This document shows, piece after piece, positions 22,906 through 35,645 of a stretch of 64,000 nt of DNA. Numbering within the stretch: position 1 is the first letter of the stretch; each line of letters starts with the position of its first letter. The position numbers and the translations under genes were made by a program. Source of the DNA: Trichopria drosophilae (lineage: Eukaryota; Arthropoda; Insecta; Hymenoptera; Diapriidae); contig CM059587.1 in the NCBI GenBank assembly GCA_030407085.1, positions 71,847,001 to 71,911,000 of the forward strand, in the 5' to 3' direction. Below the pieces are notes generated by a model. That model was not told the DNA's origin. It searched no databases and was given only the letters and a program-made list of their open reading frames with translations.

Positions 22906-23393
22906 TTAACTCGAAAGTTCTTTGAATATGGCTCCAACAACTGCACCTTGCCGATGGATCAGACATTGTCTAAAATTTAAATCAATTAAGTTCATATGCA
23001 TTTTTTAATGTTTTTATTTTGGTTATTACCTGGTATCGTTTTGTAAGGAAATTATTGGAGGTTTGGAACCTGGTTGCAACTTCATCGCCTGCTCTGAAAT
23101 TGCTGCGATGACTCCTGAGCTTTGGCTTGAAGCGTTACCTTTTACTAAAGTAATTCAATTTCGTTATTGATAATAAATTTTAGAAGTTCATTGGAATCGC
23201 TGATGAAATGTTACGAATATTGTGATGCGTACCTCCTAAGCAAAGGCCAGTGTTATCAGTCAATATGCATCCGATTACTCCTTCACTGTTGTTGCTGCGT
23301 GACAAGTAAACATTTATATACGTAATATAATTTAACCTTTACTTTTGTAGAAACTTACACATCATCCATTGTTTTTTCAAAACTACGTTCCAT
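22906..23393 (-). CDS. LAMTOR5: LAMTOR5 (HBXIP-type Ragulator subunit), four exons
   Basis: LAMTOR5 is a small roadblock-fold subunit of the Ragulator complex, which anchors Rag GTPases and mTORC1 at the late endosome/lysosome. Minus-strand exons are 23393-23359, 23294-23233, 23144-23030 and 22969-22906. Joined they encode 91 aa, the same length as the core animal protein. The product begins MERSFEKTMDDVNNSEGVIG, continues with CILTDNTGLCLG and SSGVIAAISEQAMKL, and ends HRQGAVVGAIFKELSS. This alternation of a GxILTDxxGLxLG strand-turn and a long helix is characteristic of the family. An AATAAA overlaps the stop region (22902-22907) and another lies at 22874-22879 on this strand. The 3' end therefore very probably overlaps the RFT1 3' end. 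Exon 1 is tiny (35 nt), but its junction restores the frame exactly. Confidence 0.94.
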
Positions 23394-23689
23394 GGTGGAG
23401 TGGATGTATGGGAAGAAACTTGAGATTTCGTTTTTACAAAAACTTTTTGTAGGAGACTTCAAAACTTAACAGAGCAGAAAAATTCCATAACTTGACTGCG
23501 TCAAAACAGAAATCAGCTGATCGAGTATGTACACATATACATGATAACTTTAGTTCAAAACTGTCAACCAGGTGGCGCTGTTATAGGTGAGTTTTGTTAC
23601 GATTTTGAATTTGGATCAGATGGCGTTAGTAAACGATGCAAGTTTGAAAAATAATGTAATTATATTTGATATTTATGTTCTGCATTGGT

Positions 23690-24817
23690 TTGAACATCGA
23701 TAATTTGTATATAAATGCCTTTAGAAAAATATGAGCTCTACTGTTTCTAACGTAAAATTGTATGCTCTTTCAGAATCTTTCAATAAAATTTCGATAAAAT
23801 GAACCGCAAAAAAGTTATACACGTTTTTTTGTTATAAAACATGTTTTTTTACGTTTTATTTTTCACAAAAACATCACTTTCACCTCGAAATGGCGTTGGG
23901 AACATATCTAAGTTGTAAATATCGCGTCCATGGACTCCCAGGATTAAAATGTACCATGAATTCATAATTCAAGATGGCAGTTTTCAAAATGGCGCCTAGA
24001 AGCTCAAAATTCTTTTTAAAACTTAACCATTTTTTTCTAAAACTATTATAGACGAAATTTTTAAAAAAGTTATTTTAAAAATTTGAGTAGGTTCTTTAAA
24101 TAGTTCTAAAATATTTTTATTCTAAGAAAATGTTCTCTAATGCCTATAGTTTCCAAGAAAATGATTGGTCTTGAAATATAAAATAGTTTAATAATTTATT
24201 TTCATGAAAACTATAGACTTTACAGAAAATTTCCTTACAACAAAAATATCTTTGAATTATTTAAAGAAACTATTCAAATTTTTTCAGATTTTTTAAATGA
24301 TTTTTTTCAAAATTTCGATTTTTCGAATGTTTGAAAAATCAAGCAGAGTATTATTGCATGCTGATAATATTTGAGAGAATTCTTTGACTTATTCCAAAGC
24401 ATTGCTGTTCTTGGAAAATTTTCTCTAACGTCTATAGTTTTTAAGACAAAAAATGGTCAAGTTTTAAAAACAATTATGAGCTTCTAGGCGCCATTTTGAA
24501 AACTGCCATCTTGAATTATGAATTCTGATATGGTACATTTTAATCCCGCGGGTCCATGGATGCGATATTTACCTTAGATATATTTCCCAACTCAATTTCG
24601 AGGTGAAAGTGATGTAATGTAAAAAACAATGTTTTTTAACAGAAAAACGTGCATAACATTTTTGCGGTTCATTTAATCGAAATTTTATTGAAAGATTGTG
24701 AAAGAGCATACAATTTTACGTTGGAAACAATGGAACTCAAATTTTTCTAAAGGCATTTATAAACAAATTATCGAAGTTCAAACTGATACTGAAGCCGTCT
24801 GAGCGTTAATGGGTTAA
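23690..24817. repeat. ~1.1-kb palindrome ending in CGTTAATGGGTTAA
   Basis: The left arm (GTTTGAACATCGATAATTTG, TGCCTTTAGAAAAAT, CGTAAAATTGTATGCTCTTT, TGAACCGCAAAAAAGTTAT) is found inverted with high similarity in the right arm up to 24780 (AATTTTTCTAAAGGCATTTA, CAAATTATCGAAGTTCAAAC). Arms are about 450 bp. The right border CGTTAATGGGTTAA (24804-24817) matches other TTAA ends in the window. The left border is missing, so the element is truncated there. Confidence 0.75.
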
Positions 24818-27079
24818 GATAAAAATTCCAAACATATTCTACTACTTTTTAAGGTGATCTTTCGATTGACATTGTCAGAATTGAATTTTAATAGCCTAAG
24901 AAAACAATATAGTGTTTTTTTCATAAAAAATGAACAAATTTTTACATGTTTCATTAATTGTGATTTTATCTCCTCAATAAATTTGCCTACTCGATACAAA
25001 ACCGCAACTAAAAGTACACCAAAGTGTTTTTGACATAACTTCAAAAAAAGATATATAAAATATCGCCAACACTAGTTTTTATTGATATCGTGGAATCTTC
25101 ATTCTATTCAAAAGGAATTGGTTAAAAACACAAAATCGATACACACCAGAAATATAAACCTATCGAAAAATGTTGAGCAATAAAGCAAAACATGGCATCT
25201 ATAATTTTCAGAAGTTTAATTTTCATTTATGTTATTTATTTTATAGTGAGTGCCACAACCCTTAAACTCTTTCTAGAGACTTCGTATTTGAGAGATGGCG
25301 TGGAGCTCTTAAAATCGACATATAAGACTTTTTAAAGATTACTTTAAGAGCTCTTTCTAGCCAGTATTTAAGGCAACTTGCAATTTTTAAGATAACTTGC
25401 TAAATAAAACATATAGTTTTTCTGCTTTGAAATCTGCACCAATTGTCAGCAGATGTCACTGTGCAAGTTATTGATTTCAAATAATACTGACAAATTTATG
25501 ATTTCAGCTGGATATAACTGAAAGCAGTTTTTATCTGTAACAATTGATTGTTGGAATAACAAAGAATAACGCATCATTGTTTTCCTATTGTGTTAAGGAC
25601 CATTTGGTCCGTATATTAATAATAACTAAATAAATAAATAACGCTGTAAATTAACAGAAGTGATCTTTAATAAGCCGCATTAAAAATAATGATATTACTA
25701 CTATGAATATAAATTATATCATAAATTTTGCAATGATATCTTTTACATAAGGTAGTATCCTATACCATGTTAGGTGCAAATCTTGTTTGACGGGGAACAA
25801 TTGATTGTATACAATGGTAATTAAATTTTTAAGAACTATTTTCATGCATGTTTATATCTTCATCGACAATAATTATTATGTTTATGTGTTTGTGACATGT
25901 ACAATTTTTTATGGCTATATTCCTAATTTCTTTAATTTACCTAGCAATTAATTGAACAAAAGATTGATTACACTGAGAAGAAATCGTATGGAATCTAGAT
26001 GTCTAAATACATCACAAATTATATTTGTTATTTTTGATACATATAGTTGATTTTATAGTATTTTTTTAATGCCCGATTTAAAAGTAATCAAATATTGCCT
26101 TTGGAAGTGCTCAAAAAAGTGCTATAGATTAATAACGTCGTTTTACGTTGGATATATTTAAAAGTCCTTTTCTACATTCCTGATATTCTATAATATCTAA
26201 GAAATTATTTTTCAATTCAAGAATTGATTGAATCATTTTTATAAATTTATTCATATTTTAAGTAACAAAATGTTTTTTTTTTTTGAAGCGTAATATACAC
26301 ATTAACATATTTCTTAATTTCACAAAAGAATGTATGAGTATGCCCAAAATAATGTAAGTATTTAATCATTCTTTTACTTGAGTTGCCAAATGATAACTAT
26401 AATATTGTTATATTAATATATACGAGTGTTAAAAATGAATGTACTATTTTTGTACTAGAGAAAAGGACAATATTGATTTATTTCGATTGACGACTAGAAA
26501 TTAATCGAATTAGAAATAAAAATGAATAAAATTATAATTCAAATCCAAATTCTACATGAAAATAAACTAAAATCAAATTGCGGCAACTAGTTTATAGTAA
26601 TCTCTTCACTTATTTCCTAAAAAGGTATAAAATTCGATTCAAATATTACGTTTTGTATTGAAAAATAATAAAAATGACTGTATGCAGCATAATATTTAGT
26701 CCTGCATTAAAACTGAAGTGAAACTGTTTAATTTCGGTGTGTTTTCATTGCAATAACCTATTGTTAACAATACCGTTATTTTTCACGTTGCACTGCATTC
26801 AAATCGTATTTTATCTCTTCAAAAATTATTTTTATCCTTTAATTTTGAAACCATTTTTATGGACATTTGAGTTGATATCGAAAACACTTTGTTCTTTATG
26901 AATAAACTTAATGCTCAGAATTTAAAAATATCAGCAATATCTTTCATATTTTTTATATTATAAATGTCACAATATTTTAAACCATCTATTTGGAATGTAT
27001 CAGTCGGTTAAATATGAATTTGCCATTGTTTAACTAGAAATAAATAAAAGGCAATTGCAAGGAGATCAATTCGTAAGAA
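24818..27079. other. AT-rich intergenic DNA without a supported gene
   Basis: No recognisable protein or element ends. A minus-strand frame at 24814-25044 starts inside the neighbouring repeat and is not recognised. Confidence 0.55.
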
Positions 27080-28130
27080 ACTTGTTTTCATCCCCACACG
27101 GGTGTCCGCAACCAAAAAGAAGTTTTATGAAAATGCTCGGGAAAAAGGTTTACGGCATCTTATTTTAGATGTTTCATAGTTTCAAAATCCGTTTCGAATA
27201 AAATCCTAGCTGATCATTTTCATAGAAAAACAATAGTAAACATTTTTTTTCTATTTTTTGTATTTTATCCATTTCAATCTTGTTGTAACTAAAGCACCCA
27301 GGATCATTAATTAAAGTTAGAAATTGTTCAAATCAAACTTTTAACATGCACATTTTGTAAAAAAGTCTGTATTTTATAAAATGTCAAGAAATTAGATAAA
27401 TGTGTAAAAGAATTTAAAAAAGTTGACAAAAGTACAGGCGTTACAGTGTCACTAAAAATTCACGAATATTTGAACATTTACAGCATTCCTTACATTTTTT
27501 AGATGGTGAGGGATTTGGATTATGGTCAGAACAGCCTGGCGAGTCAGTTCATAGGCACTTTTTGAATGTTTGGAACCGCTACAAAATCACTCTAATAGAT
27601 GATATGACATTATATCCATTACATAATAATTTGATACATAAAAAAAAGCAATAAAAAATAACGAAAAAAAACAATAACAAGCAAAAAAACACAAAGAAAA
27701 AATAACAAAAAAATTAAAAAAAGCAAACAAAATCTAAAAAAAAAATGGAACCGCTGTATCATTACGTCCCCGTCGTGGTTCTGGGTTAGGCTGAGAGTTG
27801 TAATCATTGGAAATGTTTTATTGCCATTTTGTGAAATATACCTTTCTCTACAAAATGTGCATGTTATAAATCTGATTTGAACAAATTCTAACATTAATTA
27901 ATGATCCTAAATGTTTTAGTTACTACATGATTTGAATGGATAAAATAGAAAAAATAGAAAAAATGTTGAATAGTGTTTTTCTATGAAAATGATCAGCTAG
28001 GATTTCATTCGAAAGGGATTTTGAAACTATGAAACATATAAAATAAGATGCCGCAAACCTTTTCCCCGGGCATTTTCCTAAAACTTCTTTTTGGTTGAGG
28101 ACACCCGTGCCCATTGGTATCATTTTCATT
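27080..28130. repeat. ~1-kb foldback with ~290-bp arms
   Basis: The left arm (27080-27365: ACGGGTGTCC, AACCAAAAAGAAGTTTTA, AGCTGATCATTTTCATAG, AACATGCACATTTTGTA) is repeated inverted at 27840-28130. The central 450 bp include a long A-rich run (27640-27750). Short frames on the minus strand are products of the repeat. Confidence 0.75.
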
Positions 28131-28599
28131 AGAGATCACTAAATTTAACAAATATTAATTTTAATTCCTGAAGTTAATTATGTCTTAAACTACAAATTTG
28201 CAGTTTGGTAAACATTTAAACTCGTGTCAAAGGTTTCATTTTAGAGATCTCGTGAATAGAAGGCTACGTAATAAATTTGTACTTTTTATAGAATTACGTT
28301 CGTCCATGTTGGTAAAGTAATTGTTTTTATCCATTACGTGTCGTGGCGTCCTTCCCGAAGACAACTATATTACCTTCTTTAAATAGTCACCTTCCAATAT
28401 TCTTGTTCGGAATGTTGTTTGGGATTTAATTGGTATTTATTTGTATTTTGTTCCTTCGAATTTACCGAACTTTTATTTTACCGCAAATCGTGACGTACAC
28501 AACAAAACGATTGGAGTAATCTGTCTAATAGAGTAGTTACTAAGATTTTTATATCTACTTTGAATCTCAGAGACGTAATCATTATGTATATTTCAATTT

Positions 28600-29288
28600 T
28601 AGAATTTTTAATTGTATTTTGAAAACTGTACGTAATTTTTCGTTAAAAACTTTCTTAACAAATTTTTAAAAAATTCTAGTATATTCCGTTATAAATACTA
28701 AGGAATTTTGGTTCTCATCAATGTTTTTAAAAAATTCATAGTTTTTGATAAAAAATCTCAAATGTAAGAGTTTAGAATGTTTTTTAAAGAAAACTATTAA
28801 CTTCTGGAAAAAAATTGCTTACAATTAGAATTTACCTTCGAATAAACTAGAATTTTTTTAATTTTTACGAAAAATGTACGTACTAAATTTCTGAAAATAC
28901 CATTAAAAGATCTGAAAAATGCTACTATATTTCTCGACGAATTTTAAAAACTTTTCATTCTTATTGAAGTGGTGTAGAAGAAAAAAATTGTTTCTTAAAA
29001 TGAAAGTAGTATATGCACTATAGTGCATAGTTTCAATCGCATACCAATGTCGTAATGGTTCGAAAAAAATAATAAGAAAACAATTTTTTTGGTATTTTTT
29101 TTGCAATATAGGCGCCATATTGGTATACATATTAGCTGAAACTTTATTTGGATGGCCGAAAGTTGCAAAGTGACCTTGAAATCATTATGATACTGAGTTA
29201 CATTGAATAATTGTCAAAAGCTTTCATAACTAAAATAATCTCTTAAATAAAGAAAAATCTTACGAACTCTTGGCCGTTAATGAGTTAA
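28600..29288. repeat. Degenerate element ending in CGTTAATGAGTTAA
   Basis: The right border CGTTAATGAGTTAA (29275-29288) is one base from the TTAA-type end at 24804 and 40437. Inside are T/A-rich words like TTTTTAAAAAATTC and 'CTATTAACTTCTGGAAAAAA' that resemble the central part of the other palindromes, but the arms are too diverged to align by eye. Confidence 0.35.
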
Positions 29289-29638
29289 ATCAGAATTTTA
29301 AATGATTGAAAATAGGAAATTATTCTTGTAGGTCAATATTCCATTAATTAATATATCTAAAGGCTTTAATTATTTTGAATCATTCTTCGTATTCCGGGGT
29401 TTAATGAAGCAATGGTATGAATGTTTTGAAATCTACAGTATACTTTTCCAATACTTATTGAAGAAAGTAGGATTTAGATGAATTTTTAATGGTTTTCGAA
29501 CATTCCTCGTTTATGAGAAAGTGTAGATGCTAAATTACTATGCAATAAAACAGAAAATGATTCAAATTATTCAAAAGTACAGAGCAAACGAGAAATTATT
29601 CAGAATTATGCTTGATAATTTAACGAATGTCCGCTATA

Positions 29639-29893
29639 CACAGAGAGAAAAGAAATAGTTAACGGAACCTTTTTGTAATAGTAAAACGCGTAAATAAGAA
29701 AAGTTGTTGCATTAACTATTTCCATGGTAAACGGTACAATAAAATTGTTCCATTTACTATTTTCCGATGGTTAAATGGTTCGTATATAACCTCAAATATC
29801 GACTCTAACCTTACATATAGTCAATTCTACTACTTAACAGGTTAAAATCGATTTTACTATTTTTTCGTGGTTCCATTAACAATTTTTTTTTTG
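29639..29893. mobile_element. ~255-bp MITE with TA flanks
   Basis: The left end CACAGAGAGAAAAGAAATAG is followed by TTAACGGAACC. The right end carries GGTTCCATTAAC and then TTTTTTTTTTGTATA. The inverted core GTTAA(C/T)GGAACC and TA borders define the element. The interior repeats GGTTAAA/TTTACTATTTT words. Confidence 0.5.
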
Positions 29894-30635
29894 TATAGAT
29901 ATTAAATAAAGTGTTGCAGGAGAATTGTTTTTTAAACGTATTTGGTAAAAGGTTCTTCAATGCCTAAAGAATTCTTTTGAAATACATATTTTGTTGTAAA
30001 TAATTCTTCTGTCAGAAGTTAATACAACTACTTGTAAACGTTTGTATGAAAATGTACTTAAACACGCAATCATTGACACAACGCATTTCTCTATACATTA
30101 TTGACCTTTCTTATTATAGTACAGCCAGTTTCGCAAGTGGTACGAATACTTATAACATGACATGCAGAAGGAGGTGCATTTATGGAACAACTCGTACCTT
30201 CATCACTTGCGAGAATGATTGTGTATGATAATATACAGAGGGCATGTGTTGAAGCACTTGATGCAACACCATGCGGTGGGCGCTCGAACCATCCACTGTT
30301 ATGCCGAAAGACTGTTCAAGATGGCCGCACATACTGTGTATCATGCATTTTTTCACAAAGAATACTTTAGGACTACTTTTATCATAACTGTGAAACACTT
30401 TACCTTTGACCGATCGTGTCTCAATTCATACATTTTTTCATAAAGATTACTTCTTGACTACTTTTAGAATGCTTTAAGAATGATTTATTGCGGACATTCG
30501 AGATTACTTAAAGAATTCTTTATTTCGAAAGTGTGCTTTCCAATTATTTGAAAACATTCGTTTATGCACAAACAAATTTCTTCAAAGCTTTGAAATTTAG
30601 CTACAGAATTCTAACCTAAAATATAAGCTCAAGTA

Positions 30636-31571
30636 CATTGAGAAAAAATCCAAGTTAAATTGACTATAACACATAGTTGGATAAATTTACCAATTTCATA
30701 GTCGATTTTACTATAATTTTGTTACAGGAACTATCTCCTCATAGTTAAAAAAATTAACTATGTAGAATGATTTAAATAAATATGACAAATACAGTTAAAA
30801 TAACTGTAATCTAGTGTAGTCCTCATTTCACACTATGTTTCATAGTAAATATTCATATTTACTATTATTCATAGTTAAGGTTTGTATTTACTATAAATCC
30901 ACAGTAAAGACTGCCGCACTTCTTGTGTTTTGATGCCGCCAGGTGGTGACGTGGCGTTCGCAGCTTTGTTTCTTCCAGGCAGTGGCTCCCGTTATTGAAG
31001 TGGATTTTTATTTGGACATAAGAAGGAACGTCGGCCGTCAAAATATGATAATACATAATGCATGTCGTATTATAGATGTATGCACGTGTATCCATAGACG
31101 AGTTACACGACATTGAAATTCGTTTGTATAATGGCATTGCATAATACATTTTTTAACTGGCTAGAGTGTGACATTCACAAACTTAGCGTAGTATTGATTT
31201 TTTGTTTTCCTATTTGTATCCTTGTTTATCTTAAACAAAGAACGAAGGAAGAAAAGTGGGCTTTTCATATGCTATTATATATATATAGTTTAGAAATATT
31301 TAAAAAAAGTAAATATCGACTCCTTTCCATATTGTTTATAACAATTTCTTACACAATTTCTCTCAGTGAAGGTAGTAATTTTCTGAAATGACTATTTCAA
31401 AATAGTTGACTCTATTTGTCTATTATGATAAGTAGCATTTTGAATCGTGAAACAATAGTTAAACTTTACTATTTCAGAATAGTTATTTTAACTATTACCA
31501 TGCCTAGTCCTCATTTCACACTATAATTCATAGTAAAAAAATGGTCATATCAACTACTTTTTTTCCGAGTG
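30636..31571. mobile_element. ~0.94-kb MITE, TA-flanked, rich in ACTATG/CATAGT words
   Basis: The left end CATTGAGAAAAAATCCAAGT and the right end (complement CACTCGGAAAAAAAGTAGTT) are imperfect inverted repeats bordered by TA. The segment TAGTCCTCATTTCACACTAT occurs twice, at about 30816 and 31504, near opposite ends. Central 30900-31120 is less AT-rich and may be an insertion. Short ORFs here are not recognised. Confidence 0.55.
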
Positions 31572-32250
31572 TAGAGTTGTACAAGGAATTAATTATTATT
31601 AAAATCCAAATATCCAGAGCATTTAGAATTGTACACATTTCGACAGATATTCGAGAATGATTCATTCAAATTAACGGAAATTCATTTGAAGAATACAAAA
31701 AGGTACTGAAAAGCCTTCAGCATAGTATATTAGTTTTAGATATAATAGCATTAAAAGTAATGTAACAAATACTGTTTCAGTAAAGAAAAAGGATTTAGTA
31801 AAAGTCACAAATAATTCTCAGCAATTTCCAATCTTTTTCTGTGTATATTTAGTTTTATGAATTAAGAATAAACTGGGTACTATAATTTTGAATAGTCCGA
31901 AATAATTGTTCTTTATTGAAATCTTGTAAATACTTCTGAATAGCTCTGAATTACTTTTAGAGTATTCGTAGCATTCACAAATATTCACATATTCTAAAAA
32001 ATTGTTAATACTTCGAGGCTAAGAAATAGGATTGCCAGTTATTCAAAATGATTCAAATTTCAATAATTCACAATAATTGTTACAGTATGAAATGCATTAT
32101 TTCATTATACCCAGAGTAAAAATGGTGTTTTCTTAACTAGGACATTTAATTAATATATTAGGCAGAAGTGCCAATATTTTGAAGCTTGTGTTTATGACCC
32201 GTGAACATAAAGTGATTAAGAGAATGGAATACATCGTTTAAACGAGTTCC

Positions 32251-33384
32251 ATGATATCTCCCCACTTTAGTGCCATCGAGAGCTATAGTCAGCTGTGCGT
32301 CGTTAGGAAGACCACCCCATTTCACGTTCAATTGGACATTAAAATGGTAAATTTCAAGTATCTAATTACACTAATTTATGTAATCATTGATCTATTTTCG
32401 AAAGCGATTAATAATAACATATTATATTCCGAATTTATTTCATTTTGTACGATATCTCGATGCTCTGGTCGCTTCATGCCGATTTTCATACGCGCATGCG
32501 TAGAGAAGTAGCGTCATATATTTTCGCGCGTAAAGTTCAAAATGCTTTATTATAACTTAGATAAATTGGGTATTTCTTTATGCAAATCACTCTATTTTAT
32601 TTCATAAATTTTAATATAACAAACATTTTAAAACAGCAAGTAATTTTGTAATACATGTCATACATTTTAGCTCGAAATATGCATAGACAGCTTAGAATCA
32701 GCCAAAAATGCTATAAAAGGTGGTGCAAGACGTCTGGAGTTATGCAGCTCCTTGTCAGAAGGTGGATTAACACCAACTTATGGATTAGCTAAACTCATCA
32801 AAAGCATCTCTAAAATACCAGTTTTCGTAATGATACGAATAAGAGGGGGTGATTTCGTGTATGAGCGCCAAGAAATGGATGCCATGTTGGATGACATCGA
32901 GACATTGAAAAAGACTGAAGTCGATGGTTTTGTTTTCGGTGCCCTGACAACTAGTAATGAAATCCATAAAGATTTTTGCCGTGAGGTCATCAAAGCTGCT
33001 CAACCCCAACCAGTCACATTTCATCGAGCTTTTGATGAAGTAACCGACCCCTGCCGTTCTCTCCACATATTGAATGATTTGGGTTTTCGACGTGTTTTGA
33101 CCTCTGGGCAACAAAGGTCAGCCTTCGAAGGTCTGGGTCTCATTCGGAAGTTAGTAGAAATGACGAAGATGATGAACATTATTATAATGCCTGGTGCAGG
33201 CATCTCGGACAAGAATATTTTGGCAATCAAAGAAGGATCTGAAGCTAAGGAATTTCACGCATCAGCAAGAAAGTTGAAAACAAAGGACGGTTCTATTAAA
33301 TACAATATCGATCATGGTCCTGTTTATGTTGCTGATGAGGAAACTGTCAGAAGTATGTGGGAGATCTTGCAGAAAAATATGTGA
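32251..33384 (+). CDS. CUTC: CUTC, copper homeostasis protein CutC homologue, two exons
   Basis: CutC-family proteins are TIM-barrel cytosolic proteins linked to copper tolerance; their biochemical role in animals is unclear. Exon 2 (32671-33384) encodes 237 aa: LEICIDSLESAKNAIKGGAR, RLELCSSLSEGGLTPTYG, IPVFVMIRIRGGDF, DGFVFGALT, PVTFHRAFDEV, RRVLTSGQQRSAFEGL, IIIMPGAGISDKN and EFHASARK. All are family-typical and in the expected order. Exon 1 ends with an ATG directly before a donor (ATG then GTAAAT at 32347). The protein therefore starts either there (32344, 238 aa) or at the upstream in-frame ATG at 32251 (269 aa). The shorter start gives an N-terminus like bacterial CutC (M-LEICIDS); the animal protein usually has an extra leader. 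An AATAAA at 33419-33424 lies 35 bp after the stop. Confidence 0.95.
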
Positions 33385-33418
33385 TTTTGATCTGTAAATG
33401 TACTACAAATTGTAATCT

Positions 33419-33424
33419 AATAAA
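33419..33424 (+). terminator. Polyadenylation signal of CUTC
   Basis: A canonical AATAAA lies 35 bp past the CUTC stop codon. It is followed within 30 bp by T-rich sequence, as expected for a cleavage site downstream. Confidence 0.65.
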
Positions 33425-33429
33425 GGCAC

Positions 33430-35640
33430 ATTTTTCAAAAGTATTATATAATAATTTACTTGGAATTAATTGTCATTTCGCCAGTGAGACCATATCCTGT
33501 TCATCGAAAAGTAAATTGTCCTAGTATTGAATTTCAATTAATTTCATATTGTACTATAAAAAATATAATTGGTTATCATAATATTGTGAGTGGTGCATGA
33601 CTTGTATTTATGTTATCAGTACTGATGAAGACTGGAGACAAATCGTTGTCTAAAACCATTGTATTATGAAGAGTTGTACAACAATTATCTAATCTCGTAT
33701 CAAACTAATATTTAATACAGGAAATATTTAAAACTCTACTTGCAGTGTTAGGTTAGGTCAAAGTGACTCCGAAGGGTTGAAGAGAGTTCAACATAACCTA
33801 GAAGAATTATTATTGCTGAAGGTCTGAATGCAACTTTTCCCATTTTTTAACCATCTAAAAAATAAAAAAAAAATAAAATACACTAAATTAACCTTGAAAA
33901 TGACATTCAAAGTCAAATCCAAGGTCACCATTAGATTCCTTGTTGAAAACTGTTTCAGGATTAACCTTCATCGTGTTTTTAGATAAACCTACTGCATAAT
34001 TTTCAAGTCCCCTTTTTTATAATATAAGAATTTAAATGTTCATAAGTAAATTACTAAAAATGAAACAGATACTTTTGTATTAGTTTTTTTTTTGTTTTGA
34101 TAGATTTAATCTTTGAACACATTCCAAAAGAAAATACCAAATCCGCCAAGATGGAAATCGCCAGCGGAAGTTTTAATTAATATCAGTCTCATCTAAGATA
34201 GTCATCGATCACTTTATTCGAACGAGACATCGAAGCAAGCAAAGCGTGATTGTTAAATAAGTAAGTAAGAGTGAGTCTTCGAATCACCCCAGACGAAAAC
34301 TTTCCACCGAACGAAATGAAGGCAATGGAACTTTAAATCGATAATCTCATTGTGGAAACTGTATTGCGAAGTGCAATTTCTTCATGCGTGTATTCTATAA
34401 GATGCAATTAAATAATTAAATACATGACTTTTTAGTCTGTACTTTCTTTTATATTTATTAACCGTTCCTTATTTTTGTTCTCCAAAACATGACGTGCGAG
34501 AAAATTTGAGGGTGCTGGTGTTTTCCGTAGTGTAGTGGAGCTGGTAACGATGATGTAGCATAAGATAAAGATAGAATCAGGGCCAAGCACTTTGTAATTA
34601 ATCGCTGAATTTCTTACATCGTCGACGATTAAGTGTTTAATGAAAAAAGTAAGTATATAAGAGTTTATTTGCCCTAATTCAACCCTTTTGTTCCTTTAAA
34701 CAATGTCGGTTTATCCAGGTTATGTTGTCTATGCCAATTCATAATCAGATTTATTAATAATTATTTTAAATCTAATTATAATTTTACGCTAATGTACTAA
34801 TTTAGGCATTCGTACGTAATTTGAAAAAGCCTTTTTCGGTTATTCATATTCCATCGCAGCATGATTAAGAAGTGTAATATATTTTGTTGAAATTCACTTA
34901 TAGATACTTTTATATAGACAAAAATAATCTCGGTGATTATTGTTTACTACGATTCGAAAATACAATCTCTCTACAATAGATGTTTCCATTACGACAACAA
35001 AAGTTTGTTGTTATCCATATAATTTTCCATTAACTATGAAATCAACTGAGTTTAGCACAAATATGTGTTTTGCATAATCCTGTGTGATTGTTTCAAAAGG
35101 AAAGTTGCTTGCATTAAATGGAAAATTGTAGACAAGTTCAACTAAATGGTAAATAATACAAACAAATCTAATGAAATTTATTTATTTTAAATTACTTAAG
35201 TAATAATTTTACATAAACTAATTAATTTGATTTTTTATTCCGTCTATTGTTTCTTAAAAAATAACTTTATGCAACAAAGATTTCATAAAATATTTGTTTA
35301 ACCCGGTAACACATTTTCACAAGAATTCCTTTCGAGAAATAAATACGAATAGATAAACTGCTTGACAAAATGTAAACGTATTGACGTTATAATGTCAGGA
35401 AGAAGAGCGGTGCAAAATATGTTTGTTCACCTATATTAATGTACACTTTTAAGCGATGTAATATCTTCAATGAATAATACAATGTTGATTCACTTTTTTA
35501 TTACAATTGATGAACTTTTGTTTATACTCCAGCGCATGTTCTGTATATGTTGGAATATTCCTGTGCTGAATAGATTTCCATCAATAATTCTTATCTTATA
35601 AACATTGCGTATAGCAAAAATTTAGTAGGAAAAGAAACTT
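33430..35640. other. Intergenic region downstream of CUTC
   Basis: No ORF of note. 34130-34620 is somewhat less AT-rich and non-repetitive (AGATGGAAATCGCCAGCGG, GTAAGTAAGAGTGAGTC), so a non-coding exon or regulatory region is possible, but nothing specific can be named. Confidence 0.4.
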
Positions 35641-35645
35641 CTATT

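Noticed and set aside
30046..30443. Several overlapping frames around 30.2 kb, one cysteine-rich
   Set aside because: Open in several frames on both strands with no conserved pattern.
33600..33700. Possible LINE tail downstream of CUTC
   Set aside because: Only a vague resemblance of a short segment; no coding remnant next to it.
34515..34560. A-box-like GTAGTGTAGTGGAGCTGGT
   Set aside because: No B box follows within tRNA distance and no cloverleaf can be drawn.
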